A program made the translations under genes and the position numbers. The notes below the pieces were generated by a model. That model was not told the origin of the DNA. It saw only the letters and a list, made by a program, of their open reading frames with translations, and made no database searches. From NCBI RefSeq assembly GCF_000403135.1, contig NZ_AQPN01000070.1, forward strand, positions 1-46,057: a stretch of DNA of 46,057 bases. The letters are read 5' to 3'. Shown piece after piece: positions 9,015 through 20,227 of this stretch (position 1 is its first letter; every line of letters begins with the position of its first letter). This stretch comes from Arcticibacter svalbardensis MN12-7 (GTDB lineage: Bacteria; Bacteroidota; Bacteroidia; Sphingobacteriales; Sphingobacteriaceae).

Positions 9015-9701
9015 ATGCTAGATATACTATTCAGAGATGAGCACCTCATCGCCATTAACAAACCTCATGGGCTATTGGTCCATCGTTCGCCAATCGCTAT
9101 CGATGTGCAAGAATTTGCATTGCAGCTCTTGCGTGATCAGATTGATCATTATGTGAGCCCTGTTCATAGACTGGACCGCAAGACAGGAGGTGTACTGCTT
9201 TTTGCTTTAAATAAAGAAGCCGAAGTAGCCATGCATATCCAATTTCAGGAGAAAAAGGTGATTAAGAAATATCTGGCTATCGTACGCGGATACACCCCTG
9301 ATGAAGAAGATATAGACTATGCTTTGAAAAAAGAGAATGGTGCCATCCAGGAAGCCTTCACGCATTACCATACCCTCAAGCGGGCAGAACTACAGGTTGC
9401 TTTCGGATCACACCCCACATCACGCTATTCACTGGTGGAAGCCAAACCCGAAACAGGAAGGATGCACCAGCTGCGAAAACACTTCGCACATGTATTTCAC
9501 CCTATTATAGGCGACCGGAAACATGGCTGTAATAAACAGAATAAACTCTTTAAAGAAACCTGGGAAATGACTACAATGTTGCTCCATGCTTCATCGCTCT
9601 CCTTTAACCACCCGGTTACTAATGAGCCAATCCTGATAGAAGCTCCCCTTCAGGAAGAGTTTCGTAGGGTCATGCTCCTGATGGGCTGGGAATTAGTTTA
9701 A
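9015..9701 (+). CDS. truC: tRNA pseudouridine(65) synthase TruC
   Basis: A cytosolic RluA-family pseudouridine synthase. Motif II HRLDRKTGGVLLFA carries the catalytic Asp at residue 54. The conserved start (LDILFRDEHLIAINKPHGLLVHRS) and the C-terminal ETGRMHQLRKHFAHVFHPIIGD and KHGCNKQNK are typical of TruC, which modifies U65 of tRNA-Ile and tRNA-Asp in E. coli. There is no S4 domain, and the length (228 aa) is close to the family norm. The assignment to TruC rather than another RluA paralogue is based on these motifs. Confidence 0.9.
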   Translation: MLDILFRDEHLIAINKPHGLLVHRSPIAIDVQEFALQLLRDQIDHYVSPVHRLDRKTGGVLLFALNKEAEVAMHIQFQEKKVIKKYLAIVRGYTPDEEDIDYALKKENGAIQEAFTHYHTLKRAELQVAFGSHPTSRYSLVEAKPETGRMHQLRKHFAHVFHPIIGDRKHGCNKQNKLFKETWEMTTMLLHASSLSFNHPVTNEPILIEAPLQEEFRRVMLLMGWELV

Positions 9702-9732
9702 CAGCAAGAGGTTTTTTCAATGTATAAAATCG

Positions 9733-9740
9733 TAAATTTG
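9733..9740 (+). promoter_or_regulatory. -7 promoter element upstream of the helicase-like gene
   Basis: TAAATTTG fits TAnnTTTG and lies 28 bases before the GTG start. A T-rich patch (GGTTTTTTC, about 9710-9718) stands where the -33 box would be. Confidence 0.4.
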
Positions 9741-9768
9741 CATTTCTCTATTTTTAATATTTAGTATT

Positions 9769-11061
9769 GTGTGGTTAGAAAAAATAAAGCTTAGTAAACA
9801 ACTTGTAAGATCGGTCACTGAAGCCGGATACCTTGTACCCAAGGAAGTTCAGCTTAGAACAATGTCGCGTATTATAGGTGGACAGGATATCATTGTTACC
9901 GGTCCCGAAGGCTGTGGTAAAACAACCACATATATACTAGGCGTATTAATGCGCTTAAAACAAATGCCTGAAGATGCTCCACGAGTATTAATTCTTGTTC
10001 CTGATAAAGAACGCGTTGAAGCTGTGGTTGCTCAAATCAACCTGCTGAACAAAAACCTTTCCCTGCGCACGGTATCTCTGGTTCCGGGAGCTGCATTGGA
10101 AAACCAGCTGAATGACCTTGCCGATGGTGCCGACATTATTGTAGCAACACCAGATCGTGCACGTTTCATTTATCTTAAATTGGCACTCGATTTAAACAAA
10201 ATTCAACTCTTCATCGTAGATGATGCAGAATTGATCGTGAAACAGGGACTCCAATTACCGGTAAACGAATTAGCTAACAGTATCATCAAATGCCAGCGTC
10301 TTGTTTTCGCCGAGCTGATGCATGCCAGGATCAGCCAGATGATCGATCCCTTTATGCGGAACCCGGTACACATTGAGATCGAAGAGGAAACGGAAGCCGT
10401 AGCTGCAGTCTTTGGACAACAGCTTTACCAGGTTCCCAACTTCAGAACCAAGCTCAATCTGCTAAATGATTTGTTGACAATCAATGATCTACCGAAAACA
10501 GTTGTATTTGTCAACACACGCCTTACTGCAGAAAAGGTCTATAATAGCTTAACCTCCCGCAATAAACACGTAGCCGCCATACTAAACCCGGTATTTTTTG
10601 AATCAAAGGGTGTGAGCTCAGTATCTGAATTCCTCGACTCCGAAGAGTTAAATATCCTCGTAATCGCAAATGAACTAAGTCACTCACTTGATCTTCAGGG
10701 AGTGGATAAATTGATTCATTTGGAACCACCGGTAGAAAAAGAAACGTATATTTCCAGAGTGATTAAGGCAAGTGATGATGAGGAAAGAGAATGTATAGTA
10801 TTTTCAACCGATATTGAACTGGCAAGCATCAAAAAAATTGAACAAGCATTAGGTTTAAAGTTTTTGGTTCTTTCGTTACCTGACGACCTCTTTGTTGATG
10901 TGGAAAGCAAAACGAAAACTAAAATAAAGACTACCGTAAAAAGAGTTGATGAACCTGAAAGGGGAGAAGCTTTCCATGAAAAATCAGAGAAAAACAGTAA
11001 AGACTTTAATATCGGTGCCGGTAAAAAGGCAAAATTAAACATGAAACGTAAACATAATTAA
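9769..11061 (+). CDS. DEAD-box-like RNA helicase with eroded catalytic motifs
   Basis: A 430-residue cytosolic two-lobed SF2 protein. The order of helicase elements is kept: a Q-motif-like Gln at 28, Walker A GPEGCGKTT (45-53), motif Ia VPDKERVEA, Ib TPDRAR, and the second lobe with VVFVNTRLTAEKV. Several signatures are altered: motif II is DDAE (151-154) instead of DEAD, motif III SAT is replaced (VFAELMHA), and motif VI HRxGRxxR is ETYISRVIKA. ATP binding looks possible; normal unwinding is doubtful. A basic tail (KKAKLNMKRKHN) would bind RNA. The GTG at 9769 is the only suitable start. It is followed after 6 bases by a small acidic protein gene, so the two form an operon. Confidence 0.8.
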   Translation: MWLEKIKLSKQLVRSVTEAGYLVPKEVQLRTMSRIIGGQDIIVTGPEGCGKTTTYILGVLMRLKQMPEDAPRVLILVPDKERVEAVVAQINLLNKNLSLRTVSLVPGAALENQLNDLADGADIIVATPDRARFIYLKLALDLNKIQLFIVDDAELIVKQGLQLPVNELANSIIKCQRLVFAELMHARISQMIDPFMRNPVHIEIEEETEAVAAVFGQQLYQVPNFRTKLNLLNDLLTINDLPKTVVFVNTRLTAEKVYNSLTSRNKHVAAILNPVFFESKGVSSVSEFLDSEELNILVIANELSHSLDLQGVDKLIHLEPPVEKETYISRVIKASDDEERECIVFSTDIELASIKKIEQALGLKFLVLSLPDDLFVDVESKTKTKIKTTVKRVDEPERGEAFHEKSEKNSKDFNIGAGKKAKLNMKRKHN

Positions 11062-11067
11062 ATAAAC

Positions 11068-11292
11068 ATGGATGAACCATTTGATATCGTCATAGGAGGA
11101 ATAGAATATTCTATATTTCCAGAAGAAGAAGATGTATATACTGTTTTTAAAGACGGTCAGGAATACGTTAAGATACAGAAAGACACAGAATTGCAATGGC
11201 TAAAATTAGATCCAGATACAGATTTACCCTTATTCGCAGAAAATGAAGAAGTAAATCAGATTGGTCGCGAGATCATAGCCTATAAAGCATAA
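11068..11292 (+). CDS. Small acidic protein of unknown function (74 aa)
   Basis: No family is recognised. The protein is strongly acidic (MDEPFDIVIGGIEYSIFPEEEDVY) and shows a predicted all-beta pattern with alternating hydrophobic residues (YTVFKDGQEYVKIQKD) and a short C-terminal helix. No signal peptide or membrane segment. It starts 6 bases after the helicase-like gene and shares its terminator, so the two proteins may act together; the opposite charges (basic helicase tail, acidic small protein) would fit a complex, but this is inference. Confidence 0.7.
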   Translation: MDEPFDIVIGGIEYSIFPEEEDVYTVFKDGQEYVKIQKDTELQWLKLDPDTDLPLFAENEEVNQIGREIIAYKA

Positions 11293-11299
11293 TAATTTA

Positions 11300-11338
11300 A
11301 AGCGTAGTACACCTATTCAACATCGGTGTACTACGCTT
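11300..11338. terminator. Hairpin between convergent genes
   Basis: A perfect 14-base stem (AAGCGTAGTACACC / its complement, 11-base loop) lies between the stop of the small acidic gene and the convergent SMR gene, covering the latter's stop. There is no long U tract, so it may act as a bidirectional stop or only protect 3' ends. Confidence 0.6.
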
Positions 11339-11669
11339 ATCCCGCTGACGACATAAATTTCAACCCAATTATCGAGCCGATAAGTGTAGTAATAAAGAAT
11401 AACCTCCCCAATGTTGCCGGTTCTTTAAAAACAAGTATCCCTACCAACACCGTTCCCACTGCACCAACACCTGTCCATACTGCATAAGCCGTTCCAATGG
11501 GCAAAGTTTGCGTTGCTTTAATAAGTAAAAGCATGCTCACTGCTAAACAAAACACAAAGCCAGTTCCCCACAGTAAAGCAGTATTACCATTGGTTTCTTT
11601 CATCTTTCCTAAACAGGAAGCAAAGCCTACTTCAAATAAGCCTGCAATAACTAATATGATCCAATTCAT
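11337..11669 (-). CDS. sugE: SMR-family exporter, Gdx/SugE (guanidinium) subtype
   Basis: A 110-residue inner-membrane protein with four transmembrane helices that would work as an antiparallel dimer, exchanging substrate for protons. The central Glu13 (IAGLFEVGFA) and the segment LPIGTAYAVWTGVGAVG identify the Gdx/SugE branch (guanidinium exporters) rather than EmrE/QacE. The start at 11669 (MNWIILVIAG) matches the family; the longer frame from 11690 does not. The Trp that often follows the Glu in Gdx proteins (position 16) is Phe here. No guanidine riboswitch is recognisable in the short 5' region, so the guanidine link rests on subfamily resemblance only. Confidence 0.85.
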   Translation of the reverse strand: MNWIILVIAGLFEVGFASCLGKMKETNGNTALLWGTGFVFCLAVSMLLLIKATQTLPIGTAYAVWTGVGAVGTVLVGILVFKEPATLGRLFFITTLIGSIIGLKFMSSAG

Positions 11670-11733
11670 CTTAAACCCTTTATCAAACAAAGATGAACAG
11701 AAATAACGTTATTCTATGATCATAAAGGATCAT

Positions 11734-12212
11734 TTAGTTCTTATAAATATGTTTCAGGTCTTTTTCAAACAGTGTAAATGGATCTTTTTAAAACTTAATA
11801 AAATCCGGAACACTTTGCTGACCAGGGTATGGCGCATAAAAATGTGTTGCACTTTTGGAATCATTTCTCCAAACCAACACATAACAAAGCTCCAAATTAG
11901 CGCTCTTTAATGTTTTCAGTAGCACATCCGTCCACCATACCGGATTCGGAATTGTCTCCAGTCCGGTTTCTGTAAAGGCCGAAAGCTTACCTGTTTTCTT
12001 CGCGTAATCGGATACAATTGTCAGTCTTTTTATAGCCACATCCGAACGTCCCCGTAAACCCGAAAGTCAACTCCTAGAACCGCAGGATTTGATCGGTAAC
12101 AGATTTGACATCTGAGCGATTTTTATCACCATACCAGCCGTGTCCATATAACATGAGATTAAAATCTGAATTATAATACTTTTTTAGCCAAGGTTGCTAA
12201 AATCTTGTAAAG
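11734..12212 (-). pseudogene. Remnant of a GH26 beta-mannanase
   Basis: On the minus strand, pieces of a glycoside hydrolase family 26 enzyme follow in order but in different frames: LYKILATLAKK (about 12204), then YGHGWYGDKNRSDVKSVTDQ (ending about 12090), then NPAVLGVDF (12063-12089), then GLRGRSDVAIKRL (ending about 12023), and finally a 3' part with FTETGLETIPNPVWW and YVLVWRND...HFYAPYPGQQS. A TAA at 11788-11790 replaces what should be Tyr; the frame then continues KDPFTLFEKDLK to an old stop at 11734. The N-terminal block is joined almost directly to the C-terminal block, so the central catalytic half is deleted. No product with mannanase activity can be made. Confidence 0.88.
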
Positions 12213-12281
12213 TATAAAGATTGCATTTTAATATAAGCGGTTATCCCCTTCATGTCATTCATAGCAGAATGATCCTAGGTT

Positions 12282-12335
12282 GAGTCCATGTTAAGTCCGT
12301 GTTTTTACGTAAAAACACGGACTTAACATGGACTC
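12282..12335. repeat. Perfect 54-base palindrome
   Basis: Two 27-base arms are exact complements with no spacer. The arms begin GAGTCCATGTTAAGTCC and meet at TTTTTAC|GTAAAAA (centre between 12308 and 12309). The symmetry stops sharply at both ends. No T run follows on either strand, so it is not an ordinary Rho-independent terminator. It stands between the dead mannanase gene and the sugar-transporter promoter. Confidence 0.95.
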
Positions 12336-12494
12336 TTGTCAGATTTATTATCGAGGCATTAATAATAAATTACTATCGCAACACGTATTCATAGTATAGG
12401 TCCCAAATTCGTAATAGAAAGCTGGCACAGGTTTTAATCGTTCAATAAACAATTAAAACGCCAATAAAAGCACATTTAAAGCTGATTAAATTAA

Positions 12495-12524
12495 TTTAGC
12501 ATGAAACAAATAATATTAACTTTG
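12495..12524 (+). promoter_or_regulatory. Promoter of the sugar MFS transporter gene
   Basis: TAACTTTG (12517-12524) is an exact TAnnTTTG -7 box. A TTTA at 12495-12498 is an imperfect -33 box at 18 bases spacing. The ATG is 63 bases further on. Confidence 0.55.
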
Positions 12525-12587
12525 CAGGGTCTTGAGGAAGGCAAAACCAATAAACTTATTTAAATATATAAATCTTATAAACCTAAT

Positions 12588-14006
12588 ATGGTAGGAAACA
12601 CAATTGAGACTGGTCATCAACCCAGCGCTGAAACATCAAAGAATTACACTGTACCTTTTGCTACATTGACTTCTTTGTTTTTTATGTGGGGATTCATAAC
12701 CTCCATGAATGATATTTTAATTCCCCATTTGAAGGAACTGTTTTCGCTCAGTTATCTGCAATCGATGCTGGTACAATTTTGTTTCTTTGGTGCCTATTTC
12801 ATTGGCTCAGTTTGCTACTTCATAATATCATATTATAAAGGTGACCCAATTAATAAAATTGGCTATAAAAATGGAATGCTGTTGGGTCTAGTGGTATCCG
12901 CACTCGGATGTTTCCTATTTTATCCGGCATCTGTTTTATCTATTTATGGTTTATTTTTAGGTGCATTATTCATACTAGGTCTAGGTTTTACGCTGTTACA
13001 AATTGCAGCAAATCCATATGTCTCTCTATTAGGAGATGAAAAAAGTGCTTCAAGCAGATTAAATCTCGCACAGGCATTCAATTCCCTGGGAACTACGATT
13101 GCTCCAATATTAGGTGGATTTTTAATCTTTGAATTATTCTCAAATAACGGTGTATTGTCTGCTGATGCAACTAAAACACCTTATATTGCTTTTACAATTA
13201 TTTTCCTTGTTGTTGCATTCATCGTCTATAAGATCAATCTTCCTTCGTTTAAATCAGATGAAACAGAACATGGAGGTTTAGGTGCATTCAAATTTCCACA
13301 GCTGAGATTAGGTATTCTGGGGATCTTCTTTTATGTAGGAGGCGAGGTTTCCATTGGTAGTTTTATGATTAACTACCTGGCGCATGAAGATATCATGAAT
13401 ATCCCTGAATCAGTAAGTAAAAACTACCTGGCTTTATATTGGGGAGGTGCTATGATCGGCAGGTTCCTTGGTTCTATATCATTGAACCAAACACTATCGG
13501 CTTCCAAAAAACTTATTTATATGATCGGTGTCGCTATTGCGATCTTTGCTTTACTATTTAGTATTGTCGATCTTAGTTTTATACAAATCAGTGCTTTCCT
13601 AGGCTTTATTGTACTTAACCTGGCTGGTTTCTTTATTGGTAAATCAGCACCGGCACGTACATTGGCAATTTTTGCTATCGTGAACATGGTCTTGGTGCTT
13701 ACCAGTATCTTCACATTCGGCCCTGTGGCCATGTGGACACTATTGAGCGTAGGTTTGTTTAACTCGATTATGTTTTCAAACATCTTTACACTTTCAATTG
13801 CAGGTTTAGGACGATATACCAGTCAGGGATCCTCTCTTCTGGTAATGGCGATTTTAGGTGGTGCCGTAGTTCCATTAATACAGGGAGCGCTTGCCGATTC
13901 AATCGGTATCCATCATTCATTTATTGTTCCTGTGATTTGTTATGGGTATATCTTGTTTTATGGTATCTTCTGCGCAAAAAACGTAAAACTATCTGAGCTG
14001 CCCTAA
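12588..14006 (+). CDS. Sugar:H+ symporter, FucP/GluP-type MFS transporter
   Basis: A 472-residue inner-membrane permease with about twelve hydrophobic helices. The start of helix 1 (FATLTSLFFMWGFITSMNDILIPHLKELF) is the signature of the fucose/glucose/galactose permease branch of the major facilitator superfamily, as is LLQIAANPYVSLLG in the middle and GLGRYTSQGSSLLVMAILGGAVVPLIQG near the C-terminus. The polar 20-residue N-terminus precedes helix 1. In the beta-mannan cluster of Bacteroides fragilis a sugar symporter follows a GH26 mannanase; here it follows a GH26 remnant, so uptake of a manno-oligosaccharide, mannose or glucose is a reasonable inference. It has its own promoter and terminator. 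Confidence 0.88.
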   Translation: MVGNTIETGHQPSAETSKNYTVPFATLTSLFFMWGFITSMNDILIPHLKELFSLSYLQSMLVQFCFFGAYFIGSVCYFIISYYKGDPINKIGYKNGMLLGLVVSALGCFLFYPASVLSIYGLFLGALFILGLGFTLLQIAANPYVSLLGDEKSASSRLNLAQAFNSLGTTIAPILGGFLIFELFSNNGVLSADATKTPYIAFTIIFLVVAFIVYKINLPSFKSDETEHGGLGAFKFPQLRLGILGIFFYVGGEVSIGSFMINYLAHEDIMNIPESVSKNYLALYWGGAMIGRFLGSISLNQTLSASKKLIYMIGVAIAIFALLFSIVDLSFIQISAFLGFIVLNLAGFFIGKSAPARTLAIFAIVNMVLVLTSIFTFGPVAMWTLLSVGLFNSIMFSNIFTLSIAGLGRYTSQGSSLLVMAILGGAVVPLIQGALADSIGIHHSFIVPVICYGYILFYGIFCAKNVKLSELP

Positions 14007-14044
14007 GTGCCTCTGATATAAAATTAAATTCAATACTATAACCA

Positions 14045-14098
14045 GCATAAAAAAAGGAGTATAAAGATCGTATGATCTCTATACTCCTTTTTTTATGC
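14045..14098. terminator. Strong terminator after the MFS gene
   Basis: A perfect 19-base stem (GCATAAAAAAAGGAGTATA / its complement) encloses a 16-base loop that contains a further small GATC/GATC pairing. The A7/T7 tracts make it active in either direction. Confidence 0.9.
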
Positions 14099-14202
14099 CT
14101 ATCAGATAAGATTTAAACAGGTGAATGTTATGACCCAAATCTTATCTATATCAAAAAAGATCAAAACAAATTTTAATTATTATTATAAAATCAATCTAAT
14201 TA

Positions 14203-14234
14203 TTTGCTAAAACGTTTTACTGTTTATATTTTTG
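14203..14234 (+). promoter_or_regulatory. Promoter of the ROK kinase gene
   Basis: TTTG at 14203-14206, a 20-base spacer and TATTTTTG at 14227-14234 match the Bacteroidota -33/-7 pattern. The start codon is 32 bases downstream. Confidence 0.65.
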
Positions 14235-14265
14235 TTTGACATTCTAAATCAGTATAGAAATTAAT

Positions 14266-15144
14266 ATGAATAGTTCAATAGTGATGGGAGTAGACATTGG
14301 TGGCTCTCATATAACAGCAGCTTTAGTTGATCTTGAAACCAAGCAAATACTTCCAAAAACATGGTTACGAAAACATGTAGATGCTCATGCCGAGGCTAAT
14401 GCGATTATTGAATCCTGGGCTGAATTGATAATTAATGTTTTTAGCCATTTGAAATCCGGAGATAAGAAGATAGGAATTGGAATTCCAGGTCCACTTAATT
14501 ATGATACCGGAGTCAGTTTTATAAAAAATCAGGATAAATACGATAACCTTTATGGTTTGAATTTAAAGGACCTGTTATCGAATAAAATAGAAATTCCGGC
14601 AGATCATATCCGCCTGATGAATGATGCGGCAAGTTTCTTGCAGGGCGAAACATTTGGAGGAGCAGGGGCTCATTATGATTCTGCGATAGGATTAACATTG
14701 GGAACCGGATTGGGATCTTCCTGGTATAAAAAAGGTGTGGCACATGATGCAGATCGCTGGAACCATTCTTTTAAGGATAGTATTGCCGAAGATTATTTAT
14801 CCACACGCTGGTTTGTTCAGCGTTATTTCCAACTCAGCGGGAAAAAAGTAACCGATGTAAAAACACTGGTGAGCACAGCGCAAAGTAATCCTTACATTGA
14901 ACAGTTGTTTGAAGAGTTCGGTACAAATCTGGCTGCTTTCCTAAATATGTTTATTGCGATCGAAAATCCTGAGGCAGTGATATTAGGAGGAAACATAGCA
15001 CAGTCCTTTTTCTTATTTGAAGATGCGCTCCGTGTTGGACTTCAACCTCAATATAGAACTATCCCCATTTTAAAAGCAAAACTAGGAGAGGAAGCCGTTT
15101 TAGTAGGAGCGTCTTCGCTGTGGAGAGAGAATATACTAACCTGA
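14266..15144 (+). CDS. ROK-family sugar kinase lacking the zinc-binding Cys cluster
   Basis: A 292-residue cytosolic ATP-dependent hexokinase/glucokinase-like protein of the ROK family. Visible motifs are the phosphate-1 loop VMGVDIGGSHITAALVD (residues 6-22), the base/sugar site MNDAASFLQGE, the phosphate-2 loop GLTLGTGLGSSW and the adenosine motif NPEAVILGGNIA. The usual ExGH plus CxCGxxGCxE zinc block that follows the phosphate-2 loop is absent; the region reads AHDADRWNHSFKDSIAEDYLS instead, with only a His left. It is likely to phosphorylate a sugar imported by the neighbouring transporter, but the specificity cannot be read. Own promoter; a decayed sigma-factor gene follows. Confidence 0.85.
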   Translation: MNSSIVMGVDIGGSHITAALVDLETKQILPKTWLRKHVDAHAEANAIIESWAELIINVFSHLKSGDKKIGIGIPGPLNYDTGVSFIKNQDKYDNLYGLNLKDLLSNKIEIPADHIRLMNDAASFLQGETFGGAGAHYDSAIGLTLGTGLGSSWYKKGVAHDADRWNHSFKDSIAEDYLSTRWFVQRYFQLSGKKVTDVKTLVSTAQSNPYIEQLFEEFGTNLAAFLNMFIAIENPEAVILGGNIAQSFFLFEDALRVGLQPQYRTIPILKAKLGEEAVLVGASSLWRENILT

Positions 15145-15230
15145 AACTTATTTGATTAAAGATCCGATCGATACTAATTCAGAAATTTAATAAAAAGGAT
15201 TTAAATTAGCTTTGCTTAACTACCAGCTCC

Positions 15231-15522
15231 ATGCAAGCTTATAACCAACTAACCTATTTTGACCGGGCAGCACTTCTTAAAATGGTAAAAGGACTATTTT
15301 TAGAGAATATATGATCGTTACTGGGATAAATTATACATTATTGCCCGGAAGCGTTTGAACGATGATCTGGAAGCAGAGGAAGTAGTACAGGAATATTGCT
15401 CCTATGCTTGCTGGACCAGATTGGAGTGTACGGCCATCCGCTAGGATAATCTCTCCACCCAATTGAGCGACCTTATGCTTATGGAAGCTGCAGCAATATT
15501 GGACACCTCAAAAGATGAATAA
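15231..15522 (+). pseudogene. Remnant of an ECF sigma factor gene
   Basis: The sequence starts like a Bacteroidota ECF sigma gene: ATG at 15231 opens MQAYNQLTYFDRAALLKMVKG, then the frame is lost. In another frame follows YDRYWDKLYIIARKRLNDDLEAEEVVQE (about 15317-15400), the classic sigma region 2 of the RpoE-like SusC/D-linked group. After that only a short mixed-frame tail remains and region 4 is missing. Such sigma factors normally act with a FecR-type anti-sigma and a SusC/SusD pair, none of which is in the window. Confidence 0.8.
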
Positions 15523-15638
15523 TTATGCTAAATCGTTTAATACATGTATATTTAGTAGAACTAGTTTATAGATTCTAATTCAGTTAACAAATTACCAACT
15601 AATGAATTAAATTTATTGATTATTATTTTTAAATATAA

Positions 15639-18785
<3,147 letters not shown>

Positions 18786-18808
18786 TAAGATACAAAACCA
18801 GTTAAAGC

Positions 18809-20227
18809 ATGAAAAGAAGGACATTTATTAAAAGTGCAGGAGCATTGAGTGCCGGATATATGTTAAGTAATAACTTAAGTTTCGCAGCATCTCCAGCATT
18901 TCCTGTGGTTAGAACAGCACCCGGATCCAGGAAGTTTACCAGTAAAGCAGTAGAAAAGGCTATTACCGAATTCAAGAAGAAAGTAAAAAATCCGGAATTA
19001 GGTTGGTTATTTGAAAACTGCTTTCCAAATACCCTGGATACAACCGTATTTCATGAAGTTAAAAGTGGAGTTTCCGATACCTATGTAATCACTGGAGATA
19101 TTGATGCGATGTGGATGCGTGACAGCAGTGCTCAGGTTTGGCCATACATGCAATTCATTAAAGAGGATAAACCTTTGCAACAGCTTATTGCCGGCGTTAT
19201 AAACCGACAGGTAACTTATATTTTGAAAGATCCGTATGCGAATGCATTTTATCACGAGGCAAACAAAGTAGGAGAGTGGAGCACGGATAAAACAGATATG
19301 AAACCAGGAGTGCATGAGCGAAAGTGGGAAATTGATTCACTTTGTTATCCTATCCGGCTTGGGTATCATTACTGGAAAACTAGTGGGGATTCGTCTCCAT
19401 TTGGTGAGCAATGGCAACAAGCAATCAAAACCATACTACATGTGTTCCGTGAGCAACAGCGGAAAGATAGTCTTGGAACTTATCACTTTCAACGAGAAAC
19501 AGCAAAAGCAACAGATACACTGACCATGGATGGGTTTGGCTATCCGGTTAAAGGGGTAGGATTGATTTGTTCGGCGTTCAGGCCTAGTGATGATGCTACC
19601 GTATTCTCTTTTCTGATTCCTTCCAATTTCTTTGCAGTGGTGAGTTTAAAGGAGGCTGCTGAAATGATGCAGGTAATCGTTAAGGATCAGGAAACTGCTG
19701 ATCAGCTTACCGCGCTTTGTAAAGAAGTAGAAGCTGCGCTTGCAAAATTTGCTACAGTCAATAATGAAAAGTATGGAAAGATATTTGCTTTTGAAACCGA
19801 TGGTTTTGGGAGCTATCTGACCATGGACGATGCCAATGTACCTAGCCTTTTATCTTTACCTTACCTGGGAGCAGTAAAAACTACTGATCCGCTTTATGTA
19901 AGTACCCGCAAATTTATCCTGTCTGAAGACAACCCTTTTTACTTTAAAGGAACTGCGGCAGAGGGAATTGGTGGTCCACATGTAGGACAGGATATGATTT
20001 GGCCAATGGCTATCATTATGAGAGGTTTAACCAGTACGGACGACGGAGAGATTAAAAATTGCATTGAAACTCTTCGTAAAACGCATGGTGATACTGGTTT
20101 TATGCATGAAACATTTTATAAAAATGATCCTAAGAAGTTTTCCCGTTCCTGGTTCGCATGGGCAAATACTTTGTTTGGTGAGTTGTTATGGAAAACCTAC
20201 CAGGAAAAACCACATTTATTGGTTTAA
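18809..20227 (+). CDS. GH125 metal-independent exo-alpha-mannosidase
   Basis: A 472-residue exported glycoside hydrolase of family 125 (formerly DUF1237), which removes alpha-1,6-linked (sometimes alpha-1,2/1,3) mannose by inversion without a metal. The N-terminus KRRTFIKSAGALSAGYML looks like a Tat signal with an extra basic pair. Family blocks seen are GDIDAMWMRDSSAQVWPYM, GVHERKWEIDSLCYPIRLGYHYW, FRPSDDATVFSFLIPSNFF, GTAAEGIGGPHVGQDMIWPM and the C-terminal SRSWFAWANTLFGELLW. Length is normal. Its stop overlaps by about 12 bases the last codons of the convergent, decayed sensor gene. With GH2 it would trim a galactose- and mannose-bearing glycan. Confidence 0.92.
   Translation: MKRRTFIKSAGALSAGYMLSNNLSFAASPAFPVVRTAPGSRKFTSKAVEKAITEFKKKVKNPELGWLFENCFPNTLDTTVFHEVKSGVSDTYVITGDIDAMWMRDSSAQVWPYMQFIKEDKPLQQLIAGVINRQVTYILKDPYANAFYHEANKVGEWSTDKTDMKPGVHERKWEIDSLCYPIRLGYHYWKTSGDSSPFGEQWQQAIKTILHVFREQQRKDSLGTYHFQRETAKATDTLTMDGFGYPVKGVGLICSAFRPSDDATVFSFLIPSNFFAVVSLKEAAEMMQVIVKDQETADQLTALCKEVEAALAKFATVNNEKYGKIFAFETDGFGSYLTMDDANVPSLLSLPYLGAVKTTDPLYVSTRKFILSEDNPFYFKGTAAEGIGGPHVGQDMIWPMAIIMRGLTSTDDGEIKNCIETLRKTHGDTGFMHETFYKNDPKKFSRSWFAWANTLFGELLWKTYQEKPHLLV

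Noticed and set aside
11702-11713. Short palindrome AATAACGTTATT near the SMR gene start, considered as an operator
   Set aside because: Only twelve bases, A+T-rich, lies at the distal edge of the old GH26 stop; chance is sufficient.
11670-11760. Guanidine riboswitch upstream of the Gdx/SugE gene
   Set aside because: The upstream bases are largely the 3' end of the GH26 remnant and show no guanidine-I, -II or -III fold.
12336-12490. Possible further pseudogene on the minus strand (reads like ERLKPVPAFYYEFGTYTMN)
   Set aside because: About thirty codons in one frame, no recognisable family and no continuation, so not supported.
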